This document shows positions 1-7,646 of a stretch of 64,000 nt of DNA, piece by piece. Position numbers and translations under genes: made by a program. The stretch is from JALZVT01 sp964611345 (GTDB lineage Bacteria > Pseudomonadota > Gammaproteobacteria > Pseudomonadales > Azotimanducaceae), in contig CAZSYU010000006.1 in the NCBI GenBank assembly GCA_964611345.1, forward strand, positions 19,452 to 83,451, read 5' to 3'. The notes under the pieces are model-generated. The model was not told the DNA's origin. It saw nothing but the letters and a program-made list of their open reading frames with translations, and did not search any database. Each line of letters opens with the position of its first letter. Position 1 is the stretch's first letter.

Positions 1-960
1 ATTGCTGAGGCTGATGAAAGTGACGCGTCTTTTTTGCACTTGCAGCCCATGGTTGCCGTGATCACTAATATTGACCAGGATCACATGTCGACCTATGGCA
101 ACGATTACGAGCGACTAAAATCTACCTTCGTCGAGTTTGTGCATCGCTTGCCGTTCTACGGTACCGCCGTGTTGTGCATCGACGACAGCGATGTTCGCGA
201 AATCTTGCCGCGGCTGTCTCGACCCAATGTGACCTATGGCATCGAGTCAAACGACAATGGAGGTCGTGAAGCACCAGATTTTCTGGCCACTGACATCCAC
301 ATGGATGGTCATCGGTGGACCTTTCGTGTGGCGCGGCCGGCGCCGCATCGAGAACTTTCGGTGCAGCTCAATTTGCCGGGTCGGCACAACGTACGAAATG
401 CCCTCGCGGCGATTGCTGTGGCAACTATCGAAGGTGTGGATGACGCGGCGATATTAGCCGGTCTGGGGAGCTTTCAGGGTGTGGGCCGGCGTTTTCAGGT
501 GGTCGAATCCGCTCAGGTAGGTGATGCGGAAGTTACGTTGGTGGATGACTATGGTCATCACCCCACAGAAGTCGCAAGCGTCATCGCTACCGCACGTCAG
601 GTATGGCCTGGACGACGCCTCGTGATGGCGTATCAGCCCCATCGCTACACTCGCACTCGTGATCTGTACGACGATTTTGTCCGCGTACTCTCCGAAGTGG
701 ACGTGTTGGTTGTGTTAGAGGTCTATTCCGCGGGTGAAGATCGGATCAGCGGTGCTGATGGCAAAGCTCTGTGTCAGGGCATTCGCAGTCGAGGAACTTT
801 GAATCCGCAGTTTGCCGAGTCTCCGCAGGAGGCGCTGCAGATGTTGCCATCCATCGCGCAGCCTGGCGATGTCCTGCTCGTGCAGGGTGCCGGCAATGTC
901 AATCAGATTTCACAGCAGCTCTCTGTCCAAACCGTTAGAAAGGGCGGACGATCATCATGA
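1..960 (+). CDS. murC: UDP-N-acetylmuramate--L-alanine ligase MurC (5' partial)
   Basis: Cytoplasmic ATP-dependent ligase that adds L-alanine to UDP-MurNAc in peptidoglycan precursor synthesis. The frame is open from base 1, so the N-terminal Rossmann part and the P-loop are outside the window; about 319 residues remain of a protein usually near 470-490. Visible family motifs are AEADESDASFLHL followed by VITNIDQDH (Mur ligase central domain), LPGRHNVRNALAA, the VDDYGHHPTEV stretch and the YQPHRYTRT stretch of the C-terminal domain. The stop overlaps the next start as ATGA. Neither murB nor ddl lies between murC and ftsQ, unlike in E. coli. Identification is very secure. Confidence 0.97.
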   Translation: MAEADESDASFLHLQPMVAVITNIDQDHMSTYGNDYERLKSTFVEFVHRLPFYGTAVLCIDDSDVREILPRLSRPNVTYGIESNDNGGREAPDFLATDIHMDGHRWTFRVARPAPHRELSVQLNLPGRHNVRNALAAIAVATIEGVDDAAILAGLGSFQGVGRRFQVVESAQVGDAEVTLVDDYGHHPTEVASVIATARQVWPGRRLVMAYQPHRYTRTRDLYDDFVRVLSEVDVLVVLEVYSAGEDRISGADGKALCQGIRSRGTLNPQFAESPQEALQMLPSIAQPGDVLLVQGAGNVNQISQQLSVQTVRKGGRSS

Positions 961-1742
961 GTAGACGTACCGGTTCTGTCGCGCAAAGCCAAAATGAGAG
1001 CACTGGTGTCGCCAGTGTGGAGCGGCGCTTTGTGTCGGCCTTGGTTGTGTTTGCACTAGCTGCGTTGGTGTTTTGGCAGGCAGATCAGTGGCTCGATGTG
1101 CACGTCAAAAAGATCCAGATAGAAGGGGAGTTGTCGGCGTCGGAACGGACGGCGGTTACTTCAGCGATTGCAGACGCTCTGCAGGCGACGGGTGCTGCCG
1201 GCTTGCACTCGCTGTCGTTATCGCAGGTGCAAGATGCGGTGTCTGAGTTGTCGTGGGCGGATCGCGTGAGTGCGCGCCGTCGCTGGCCCGACACGTTAGT
1301 TATTCGCTTGCTGCGTCACTCAGTAGTTGCTCGCTGGGGCGGTGGTGGCTTTGTCGCTACCAACGGCGAGGTTATTGCGCTCGCGGATGAGCTCGCTAAT
1401 CCCAACTTACCCTTACTCAGTACCCAGCGTGCGAGCAGCGCGCGGGCCATGGAGGTGTTTAGTTCTCTCAATAGTGCGTTTGATCGTGCTGGTTTGCGCC
1501 TCGCCCAGTTACAAGAGTCGCAACTGGGAGAGTGGACTGCCGTACTTGGCAACGGCATTGAAGTTGTCCTCGGGCGCGACGACCTTGTGGCGCGTGTACA
1601 GCGCTTTTTAGTGGTGTACGAGCAAGCACTGACTGTTAGCCCACAAAAAGTTGCCGCGGTTGATGCGCGCTATCACAACGGTCTAGCGGTGCGTTGGCAA
1701 GCCGACGTCACTAATTTGGATGCCGTGGAGGTTGCAAACTAA
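957..1742 (+). CDS. ftsQ: cell division protein FtsQ
   Basis: Divisome protein that links early (FtsA/FtsZ) and late (FtsBL/FtsW/FtsI) components at the inner membrane. It has 261 residues: a short basic cytoplasmic tail, one membrane span at about residues 25-43, then a periplasmic POTRA-like region beginning near VKKIQIEG and a beta domain containing the typical SWADRVSARRRWPDTLVIRL pattern. The ATG overlaps the murC stop by four bases, which suggests translational coupling, and ftsA begins directly after its stop. The sequence is divergent, as is usual for FtsQ, but position and topology make the call secure. Confidence 0.95.
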   Translation: MSRRTGSVAQSQNESTGVASVERRFVSALVVFALAALVFWQADQWLDVHVKKIQIEGELSASERTAVTSAIADALQATGAAGLHSLSLSQVQDAVSELSWADRVSARRRWPDTLVIRLLRHSVVARWGGGGFVATNGEVIALADELANPNLPLLSTQRASSARAMEVFSSLNSAFDRAGLRLAQLQESQLGEWTAVLGNGIEVVLGRDDLVARVQRFLVVYEQALTVSPQKVAAVDARYHNGLAVRWQADVTNLDAVEVAN

Positions 1743-2969
1743 ATGGCTGCTGACATTGAGCCACAACGCGTTATTGGCCTCGACATTGGTACCTCCAAGG
1801 TAGTTGCCATGGTTGCGGAAACCGGCGCTGATGGTGTTCCCGAGATCATTGGCATTGGTTCTTACCCTTCGCGGGGTTTGAAAAAGGGCGTTGTTGTAAA
1901 CATCGAATCGACAACGGCGTCTATTCAGCGCGCGGTAGAAGAGGCTGAGCTGATGGCAGGCTGCCAGATCGATGCGCTCTACGCTGGTATTGCGGGCAGC
2001 CATATTCGATCCCTGAATTCACACGGCATCGTAGGCATTAGCGATGGCGAAGTGTTTCCGCAAGACGTCGAACGAGTCATCGACGCTGCTCAAGCGGTTG
2101 CGATCCCCGCCGATCAGAAGATTTTGCATATTATTCCGCAAGACTATGTCATCGACTCGCAGGAAGATGTGAAAGAGCCTCTCGGCATGTCGGGCGTCAG
2201 ACTTGAAGCTAAAGTCCATTTAGTGACCTGTGCTGTGAATGCCGCGCAAAACATAGAGAAATGCATAGAGCGCTGCTCGTTGACCGTGAATGACATTATT
2301 TTGGAGCAACTCGCGTCGGGCTATGCGGTGCTTACGGACGACGAGCGCGACCTTGGTGTGTGCATGGTGGATATCGGTGGAGGCACCACTGACATAGCCG
2401 TGTTTACCGATGGGGCAATTCGACATACCGCAGTTATTCCTATTGCTGGCGATCAGGTAACCAATGACATCGCCATGGCACTGCGGACGCCGACGGCCAG
2501 TGCAGAAAAAATAAAAATCAAATACGCCTGTGCGCTGACGCAGCTTGCGCGTGCAGACGAGAAAATTCTGGTGCCGGGCGTGGGCGACAAACCTCCTAGA
2601 GAATTGTCGCGCCAGGCCCTGGCCGAAGTGGTTGAACCTCGCTACGACGAACTGTTTGCGCTGATCCAGGCCGAACTTCGTCGTAGCGGGTTCGAAGATC
2701 TGCTCGCCGCTGGAATCGTGTTGACCGGAGGGTCATCGAAGATGGAAGGCGTGGTAGAGCTGGCGGAGGAAATTTTCCATATGCCGGTGAGCCTGGGCAT
2801 GCCTCGCAACATTAAAGGCCATGACGACATTGTGCGTAATCCTATTTACGCCACCTGCGTCGGGCTGGTGTTGTACGGCAAACAAAGAGAGGAGAGCGGG
2901 GTTAAGTCGGCGTCGAAGAAGGCGCCTGGTTTTGCTCGCTTTAAAAAATGGTTAAGCGAAAACTTTTGA
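1743..2969 (+). CDS. ftsA: cell division protein FtsA
   Basis: Actin-like ATPase that anchors FtsZ filaments to the inner membrane. It has 408 residues, near the normal length. Motifs seen are GLDIGTSKVVAMV (phosphate 1), the MVDIGGGTTDIAVF phosphate 2 loop, VLTGGSSKMEGV (adenosine motif), and a C-terminal amphipathic helix (ARFKKWLSENF) expected to bind membrane. It starts immediately after the ftsQ stop and is followed by ftsZ about 30 bp downstream, so the three genes form a single transcription unit. Confidence 0.98.
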   Translation: MAADIEPQRVIGLDIGTSKVVAMVAETGADGVPEIIGIGSYPSRGLKKGVVVNIESTTASIQRAVEEAELMAGCQIDALYAGIAGSHIRSLNSHGIVGISDGEVFPQDVERVIDAAQAVAIPADQKILHIIPQDYVIDSQEDVKEPLGMSGVRLEAKVHLVTCAVNAAQNIEKCIERCSLTVNDIILEQLASGYAVLTDDERDLGVCMVDIGGGTTDIAVFTDGAIRHTAVIPIAGDQVTNDIAMALRTPTASAEKIKIKYACALTQLARADEKILVPGVGDKPPRELSRQALAEVVEPRYDELFALIQAELRRSGFEDLLAAGIVLTGGSSKMEGVVELAEEIFHMPVSLGMPRNIKGHDDIVRNPIYATCVGLVLYGKQREESGVKSASKKAPGFARFKKWLSENF

Positions 2970-3000
2970 TTGGGTCTGATTTACAAACGGAGAAATGGAC

Positions 3001-4221
3001 ATGTTTGAACTCGTAGATAGCGCTCCCCAAAGCGCAGTGATTAAAGTCATCGGTGTTGGTGGTGGGGGCGGCAATGCCGTACAGCACATGCTGAACCGGC
3101 ACGTTGATGGCGTTGACTTTATTGCCGCAAATACTGACGCGCAGGCGTTGAAAAACCTCGATGCAAAAACAAACCTGCAGCTCGGTGGTGCAATCACTAA
3201 AGGTTTGGGTGCGGGTGCAAACCCGGCAATCGGTCGTCAAGCAGCTATGGATGATCGCGAACGCATCGCCGAAGTACTTGCGGGTGCGGATATGGTGTTC
3301 ATCACAGCTGGAATGGGTGGCGGAACCGGTACCGGAGCAGCGCCCGTGGTGGCCGAGATTGCTCGTGAACTCGACATCCTGACCGTGGCTGTGGTGACTC
3401 GTCCGTTCTCGTTTGAGAAGCGCGATCGTATCGCCGAGGCTGGCCTTGATGAGTTGAGTCGCCACGTCGATTCGCTGATTACTATTCCGAATGAAAAGTT
3501 GCTGGCGGTACTGGGCGAGCGTACGTCCATGCTGGAAGCCTTTGCGGCGGCCAATGACGTACTGCTGGGCGCTGTTCAGGGCATTGCCGATTTGATCATT
3601 CGTCCAGGCATGATCAACGTCGACTTTGCAGATGTGCGCACCGTAATGAGCGAGATGGGCATGGCGATGATGGGTACCGGCACCGCAAACGGTGAAAATC
3701 GTGCCCGTGACGCGGCCGAGGCAGCTGTTCGCAGCCCGCTGCTGGAAGACATCGATTTGCATGGCGCGCGCGGCATTCTGGTCAACGTGACAGCCGGACC
3801 TGAGTTGTCGATTGGTGAATTCTCTGACGTCGGTGACATTGTGGAGAACTTTGCCTCTGATCAGGCCACGGTGGTTGTCGGTACGGTTATTGATCCGGAC
3901 CTCGGTGATGATCTCAAGGTGACTGTGGTTGCGACAGGCCTTGGTGGGATTCCTGTGGCGCCCAACGTTGTTGTCGACAACACATCGAATGACGAGCTGA
4001 TGCGGCAGCAGGTTGACTATGCTGAGCTCGACCGTCCGGCTGTCATGCGCAATTCAACGGCACCACGTGCAGACAGCTCTGCCGCATCTGCCCAAACGGC
4101 AATGGCGAGTTCGGCAGCGTCCGCCGCGCAACAACCGGCTCAGCCTGGCGTATCGGTGTCGATGGACGAAGATATGGCCTATTTGGATGTGCCGGCGTTC
4201 TTGCGCCGCCAAAACGACTAG
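3001..4221 (+). CDS. ftsZ: cell division protein FtsZ
   Basis: Tubulin-like GTPase that forms the Z-ring. Seen are the nucleotide-binding GVGGGGGNAVQHM stretch, the tubulin signature AGMGGGTGTGAAPV, the T7-loop region near LIIRPGMINVDFAD, a variable Ala/Gln-rich linker, and the conserved C-terminal peptide AYLDVPAFLRRQ that binds FtsA/ZipA. An in-frame ATG also exists at 2995, but the ribosome site (ggag, 2989-2992) sits only 2 nt before it and 8 nt before the ATG at 3001. The 3001 start gives MFELVD, like E. coli MFEPME, so I prefer it (406 residues). Confidence 0.97.
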   Translation: MFELVDSAPQSAVIKVIGVGGGGGNAVQHMLNRHVDGVDFIAANTDAQALKNLDAKTNLQLGGAITKGLGAGANPAIGRQAAMDDRERIAEVLAGADMVFITAGMGGGTGTGAAPVVAEIARELDILTVAVVTRPFSFEKRDRIAEAGLDELSRHVDSLITIPNEKLLAVLGERTSMLEAFAAANDVLLGAVQGIADLIIRPGMINVDFADVRTVMSEMGMAMMGTGTANGENRARDAAEAAVRSPLLEDIDLHGARGILVNVTAGPELSIGEFSDVGDIVENFASDQATVVVGTVIDPDLGDDLKVTVVATGLGGIPVAPNVVVDNTSNDELMRQQVDYAELDRPAVMRNSTAPRADSSAASAQTAMASSAASAAQQPAQPGVSVSMDEDMAYLDVPAFLRRQND

Positions 4222-4236
4222 GCGGCTCTTCCGGCG

Positions 4237-4265
4237 ATTCGCCAGTTAGATCTCTACTGGCGAAT
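4237..4265 (+). terminator. perfect 10-bp hairpin after ftsZ, possible terminator or attenuator
   Basis: Arms attcgccagt (4237-4246) and actggcgaat (4256-4265) are exact reverse complements around a 9-nt loop, 16 bp after the ftsZ stop. No U-run follows, so this may be a factor-dependent stop or an mRNA-protecting structure rather than a classical terminator. The rest of 4266-4474 holds no gene I can support; a weaker GGACCC/GGGGTC pairing lies near 4307-4337. Confidence 0.4.
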
Positions 4266-4474
4266 TGCTGGTGAATTCGTCGACCGGTTCTCTGTTTGCA
4301 GGCGGAAGGACCCGCTAAACTATTGGTCGGGGTCTTTCTACCGCCGATTGGGTGGTGAGCGACCGCGTTCAAAGGTTTTGGAGCACAAGCACCGTGCCAA
4401 GCCCAACGATGGCTGGGCCGGAGCATGTCCCGTTACGAATGATCGGTCGTTGTGGCCGAAGGGAATTTCTGGCA

Positions 4475-5437
4475 ATGACGCCTCCGGCAGCGCAGAAGAT
4501 CGCGCAGACAACAATCAAGAATCCAGTCCGGGCCTCTGGCGTTGGACTGCACTCGGGCCAGCAGGTAAATCTGCGGATCTGTCCGGCCGGGCCTGATTCG
4601 GGCATTGTCTTCAAGCGCACAGATCTCGCGGCTCCGCGGCAACTAGCTATACCTGCTACGGCGACCCATGTGGTTGCAACGGCTATGTCGACCACCCTTG
4701 CACTAGGCGGGGCCTGTGTAGGCACCGTGGAGCATTTGATGGCCGCATTCGCAGGCTTTGGCATAGACAACGCCCTTGTTGAAGTTGACGCGCCAGAGCT
4801 GCCGATAATGGATGGTAGTGCGGCCCCTTTTCTGTTTTTGCTGCAGTCTGCGGGCACAAAATCGCAGTCTGTGGAGCGGCGTTACCTGCGGGTAACCCGA
4901 CAATTACGCTATACCGAGGGGGATGTGTCGGTGCAGCTTGAGCCCTACGATGGTTTTCGAATGGCCTACACGCTCATGTACGATCACCCCGTTTTTCGCT
5001 CCCACACCAAATCTGCTGTGGTGGATTGTCCTGGCCTGCCTTGCAGCACCGTAGCCGCAGGCTTCGAGGATGTTTTTGAACGGGAAATCAGCCGTGCCCG
5101 TACCTTCGGTTTTGTCGAGGATTTAGAACGTCTGCAAGCCATGAATTTGGCGCGCGGGGGCAGTCTCGAGAATGCGGTGGTGGTAGATGACAGCGGCATT
5201 TTGAATGCCGATGGTCTGCGTTCAGAAGATGAATTCGTGAAGCACAAAATACTGGATGCGCTTGGCGATCTGTATCTGCTGGGTTTCCCACTAATTGGGG
5301 CTTTCACGGGGCACAAATCAGGCCATCGAGCGAACAACCAGCTCGTCCGAATGCTGCTCTCAGAACCATCGGCCTACGAACTGGTGTCGGTCTCTGCCCC
5401 AGGCAGTGGTGGCCTCGTCGCCGATTCTGCGGCCTGA
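4475..5437 (+). CDS. lpxC: UDP-3-O-acyl-N-acetylglucosamine deacetylase LpxC
   Basis: Zinc deacetylase that performs the committed step of lipid A synthesis in the cytoplasm. The frame stays open upstream to 4352, but similarity to LpxC begins at KIAQTTIKNPVRASGVGLHS; the ATG at 4475 follows aaggga and gives 320 residues (305 in E. coli). Motifs: TVEHLMAAFAGFGIDN (zinc His), PELPIMDGSAAPF, ISRARTFGF, the KHKILDALGDLYLL stretch (zinc His and Asp) and GHKSGH (catalytic His). Its 3' end overlaps the convergent dciA by 64 bp. Position after ftsZ matches Pseudomonas and E. coli. Confidence 0.96.
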   Translation: MTPPAAQKIAQTTIKNPVRASGVGLHSGQQVNLRICPAGPDSGIVFKRTDLAAPRQLAIPATATHVVATAMSTTLALGGACVGTVEHLMAAFAGFGIDNALVEVDAPELPIMDGSAAPFLFLLQSAGTKSQSVERRYLRVTRQLRYTEGDVSVQLEPYDGFRMAYTLMYDHPVFRSHTKSAVVDCPGLPCSTVAAGFEDVFEREISRARTFGFVEDLERLQAMNLARGGSLENAVVVDDSGILNADGLRSEDEFVKHKILDALGDLYLLGFPLIGAFTGHKSGHRANNQLVRMLLSEPSAYELVSVSAPGSGGLVADSAA

Positions 5438-6036
5438 TCGTCGCGCGCCGAATCCGGATCACCGGTGGGTGCCGCCGTATGTTCACTCAGTCTCATAATC
5501 GTGGCACCCAATTGGCGATAATCCGGTCGTTGTAGCAGCTCGTCGGCGAACTCTGCTAACGATCTTGCAGCCTGTGCGGGCAAATTTCTTGACGGACGCT
5601 CGGGAGTTGCGGGTGTGCGGGTTTGCACAACACGCAGGTTTATCTTCTTAAGACCCTGAAAATCGGCCAAATTGAGCAAGTGAGTGGTCAAATCGGGCAA
5701 AAAGTACCTTAAACGGGTCGCGAGACTCGCGTTACCCACACGGAGCACAAGGGATGGCGCCCGAAAATTTACAACCTCTACTGTATCTCTCAGGGTCTCG
5801 GGCAGAAGCGCCCGAACGGCCTGGGTTAAGGAATGGCGCTGGTCTGATTGGCTTATCAGGCGAGCTAATGGCGTGTAGCGTTGAGATGAGTGCTGGTGGC
5901 GTTTAAGCAACAAATCATCTATCTTCAGGCCGGGTCTGCGGTGCCAGTGGCGCTGCGGTCCGACCTTTCCGGCAACAGAGGGCTCCGCAGGCGTTGGGGT
6001 CGATATAGGGCCAGTGCTACTGCTTTTTCTTGTCAT
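5374..6036 (-). CDS. dciA: DciA-like protein (DUF721), probable replicative helicase loader
   Basis: DUF721 proteins (DciA) load or activate the replicative helicase DnaB in bacteria that lack DnaC. It has 220 residues. The conserved core is in the middle (LPETLRDTVEVVNFRAPSLV followed by LRVGNASLATRLRYFLPDL), flanked by a basic, low-complexity N-terminus with HRRPGLKIDDLL and a disordered Pro/Asp-rich tail. The location between lpxC and the M23 peptidase/secA genes is the same as the Pseudomonas DUF721 gene. The last 64 bp overlap the end of lpxC on the other strand. The symbol is assigned by family and position rather than by a close match. Confidence 0.85.
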   Translation of the reverse strand: MTRKSSSTGPISTPTPAEPSVAGKVGPQRHWHRRPGLKIDDLLLKRHQHSSQRYTPLARLISQSDQRHSLTQAVRALLPETLRDTVEVVNFRAPSLVLRVGNASLATRLRYFLPDLTTHLLNLADFQGLKKINLRVVQTRTPATPERPSRNLPAQAARSLAEFADELLQRPDYRQLGATIMRLSEHTAAPTGDPDSARDDQAAESATRPPLPGAETDTSS

Positions 6037-6396
6037 CGTAGTAGTGTGTGGGTGAGCAGAACAAAAACGATAATAAATAGATCAACAGCCAGAACAACTA
6101 ACAAAACAAGAAANNNNNNNNNNNNNNNNNNNNNNNNNNNNNNNNNNNNNNNNNNNNNNNNNNNNNNNNNNNNNNNNNNNNNNNNNNNNNNNNNNNNNNN
6201 NNNNNNNNNNNNNAACAAAACAAGAAATAACAATAGTCGCCACCCCCGGCCGGTTTGCGGGATTAGCGACAGAACATTGGGGACGCTGCCAGCGCTAGGC
6301 TGGCCTGCTAAACACAAGAACTCATCTTCTCCCTTTGGTGTGCCGCTGGCCGCAACTGTGGAGCAACGATGGGCGGACTGCGGGTGCTGCTTTTAA
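6037..6396. other. divergent intergenic region, A-rich, containing a scaffold gap
   Basis: This stretch separates dciA (minus) from the M23 peptidase gene (plus) and must hold both promoters. The readable part is A/C-rich and low in complexity (about 6060-6113 and 6214-6235), interrupted by 100 Ns. Open frames across it exist only because of the Ns and are not genes. I see no convincing -35/-10 pair. Confidence 0.6.
6114..6213. other. 100-N assembly gap with duplicated flanks
   Basis: Exactly 100 Ns, the usual placeholder for an unknown gap. The 14 bases before it (6100-6113, aacaaaacaagaaa) are identical to the first 14 bases after it (6214-6227), so the two contigs appear to overlap end to end. 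Confidence 0.95.
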
Positions 6397-7395
6397 GTGA
6401 ATATTGTCATCTTTCTGCGCGATCGAGCGCGACCAATCACCTTCCGTCTTCCTTTTTGGCTGGCAGCTTTTGCGGGTTCGCTGTTGGTCGCCGGTCTGGT
6501 GGGTAATCTGTTTTGGCTGAATAGCGCGGCAATGGGCAGCGGAGCCTTTGCCGGTAAAGGCCAAGGTGTGACCAATGAACAGAACCTGGCGATGCGTGCG
6601 GAGCTCGAAGAACAAAAAAGCGTGCTGCAGGCATTAAAGGCGCAAGCCGCCAGCGACACCCAGGCCGTCGGGCGCCGACTGGCGCTGATGCAGGCCCAAT
6701 TTATGCGGCTGGAAGCTGTAGGCGAGCGTTTGACTGAGGTCGCGGGCCTGGTTGATGGTGAGTTCAGCTTTGGTCAACCTGCGGCCGTTGGTGGCCCAAC
6801 ATTGGGTGAGTCGACCTTCGGTGCCGCAAACGACGCCCACGGCGCTCCAAGTGACACAACTAATGAAGCGTCGGCCAGCGCGCTCAGCGCCGATTTTGCG
6901 CAGCAGCTAGACGTGCTGGCAGGGCGCCTTGCCAGTCGAGAAATTGAACTCAATGTGCTGGATGGCCTCATGGCCACCCGTAAGCTTGAAGATGAACGCT
7001 CACCGCGCCCCAGGCCGATTACCTGGGGCTGGCTATCATCGCCCTATGGCGAACGGGTTGATCCGATCACTGGCCGCCCAGGCTGGCATGGTGGGGTCGA
7101 TTACGCCGGCGAAGATGGATCCTCCGTGGTTGCAGTGGCTGGTGGCGTGGTCACCTATGCGGGAACCCGTTCGGGCTATGGCGAGCTGGTCGAAATAAAC
7201 CACGGCGATGGCTACGTGACCCGCTACGGGCATCATAAAAAGGTGCTGGTGGAAGTTGGCGATGTAGTCAAGAAAGGTGAGCAAATAGGCCTCATGGGCA
7301 GCACAGGCCGGTCGACCGGTCCGCACGTGCACTTTGAGGTACTCAATAACGGCAAGCAAGAGAACCCCGCGGCCTTCCTAGGGCGTGCTGGCTGA
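6397..7395 (+). CDS. M23 family metallopeptidase (LytM/DD-endopeptidase type)
   Basis: Predicted envelope murein hydrolase or amidase activator. It has 332 residues with a GTG start. The N-terminus (IVIFLRDRARP, then a span at about residues 20-40) looks like a membrane anchor; residues about 65-110 are coiled-coil; the C-terminal LytM domain has SSPYGERVDPITGRPGWHGG with HGGVD, YGHHKK and GPHVHFEV, so the zinc ligands HxxxD and HxH are present and it should be catalytically active. Pseudomonas has the same gene at the same place between the DUF721 gene and secA. The start is supported by the hydrophobic anchor following it; no strong ribosome site is visible. Confidence 0.9.
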   Translation: MNIVIFLRDRARPITFRLPFWLAAFAGSLLVAGLVGNLFWLNSAAMGSGAFAGKGQGVTNEQNLAMRAELEEQKSVLQALKAQAASDTQAVGRRLALMQAQFMRLEAVGERLTEVAGLVDGEFSFGQPAAVGGPTLGESTFGAANDAHGAPSDTTNEASASALSADFAQQLDVLAGRLASREIELNVLDGLMATRKLEDERSPRPRPITWGWLSSPYGERVDPITGRPGWHGGVDYAGEDGSSVVAVAGGVVTYAGTRSGYGELVEINHGDGYVTRYGHHKKVLVEVGDVVKKGEQIGLMGSTGRSTGPHVHFEVLNNGKQENPAAFLGRAG

Positions 7396-7423
7396 AGCCA
7401 AGGAACCGCGCGCTGGCTGAAGC
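7387..7423. repeat. 12-bp direct repeat spanning the M23 gene stop
   Basis: gctggctgaagc occurs at 7387-7398 and again at 7412-7423, 25 bp apart. The first copy contains the stop codon of the peptidase gene. Probably a small duplication; no function is implied. Confidence 0.6.
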
Positions 7424-7446
7424 GCATAGTTTGGGGCTTCCTTCCG

Positions 7447-7473
7447 CCCCAGTCCCCCCAGCCCCCCAGTCCC
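7447..7473 (-). other. G-quadruplex-capable tract upstream of secA
   Basis: Four C-runs on the plus strand (4, 6, 6 and 3 bases at 7447-7450, 7454-7459, 7462-7467, 7471-7473) are separated by 2-3 nt. The minus strand therefore reads G3-G6-G6-G4 with short loops, meeting the usual G3+N1-7 pattern. It lies in the 251-bp region between the M23 gene and secA, where I see no gene and no convincing promoter. Confidence 0.6.
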
Positions 7474-7646
7474 GGTTAGGCTCTGTTGGCCACCCTCTGC
7501 CGAGCGAGCAAATGACATTCGCATCAACCCGCCGGGCTTGAACTTCCGCGCCCAGACCCCATCTCATTAAGTTACCTCCGCGGCGTTTTGACGTTTGATT
7601 CAGGTAGAATCACGCGTTTCGTCGCCCCGACACCGGAGACACAGCG

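Noticed and set aside
2941..3762. 273-codon minus-strand frame opposite ftsZ
   Set aside because: Antisense shadow of ftsZ; unusual composition and no context.
5890..6396. Frames crossing the N gap on both strands (also 6033-6317 minus)
   Set aside because: They are open only because Ns contain no stop codons.
7584..7612. secA promoter from TTGACG and TAGAAT
   Set aside because: The two hexamers are only 11 bp apart, far from the 16-18 bp needed.
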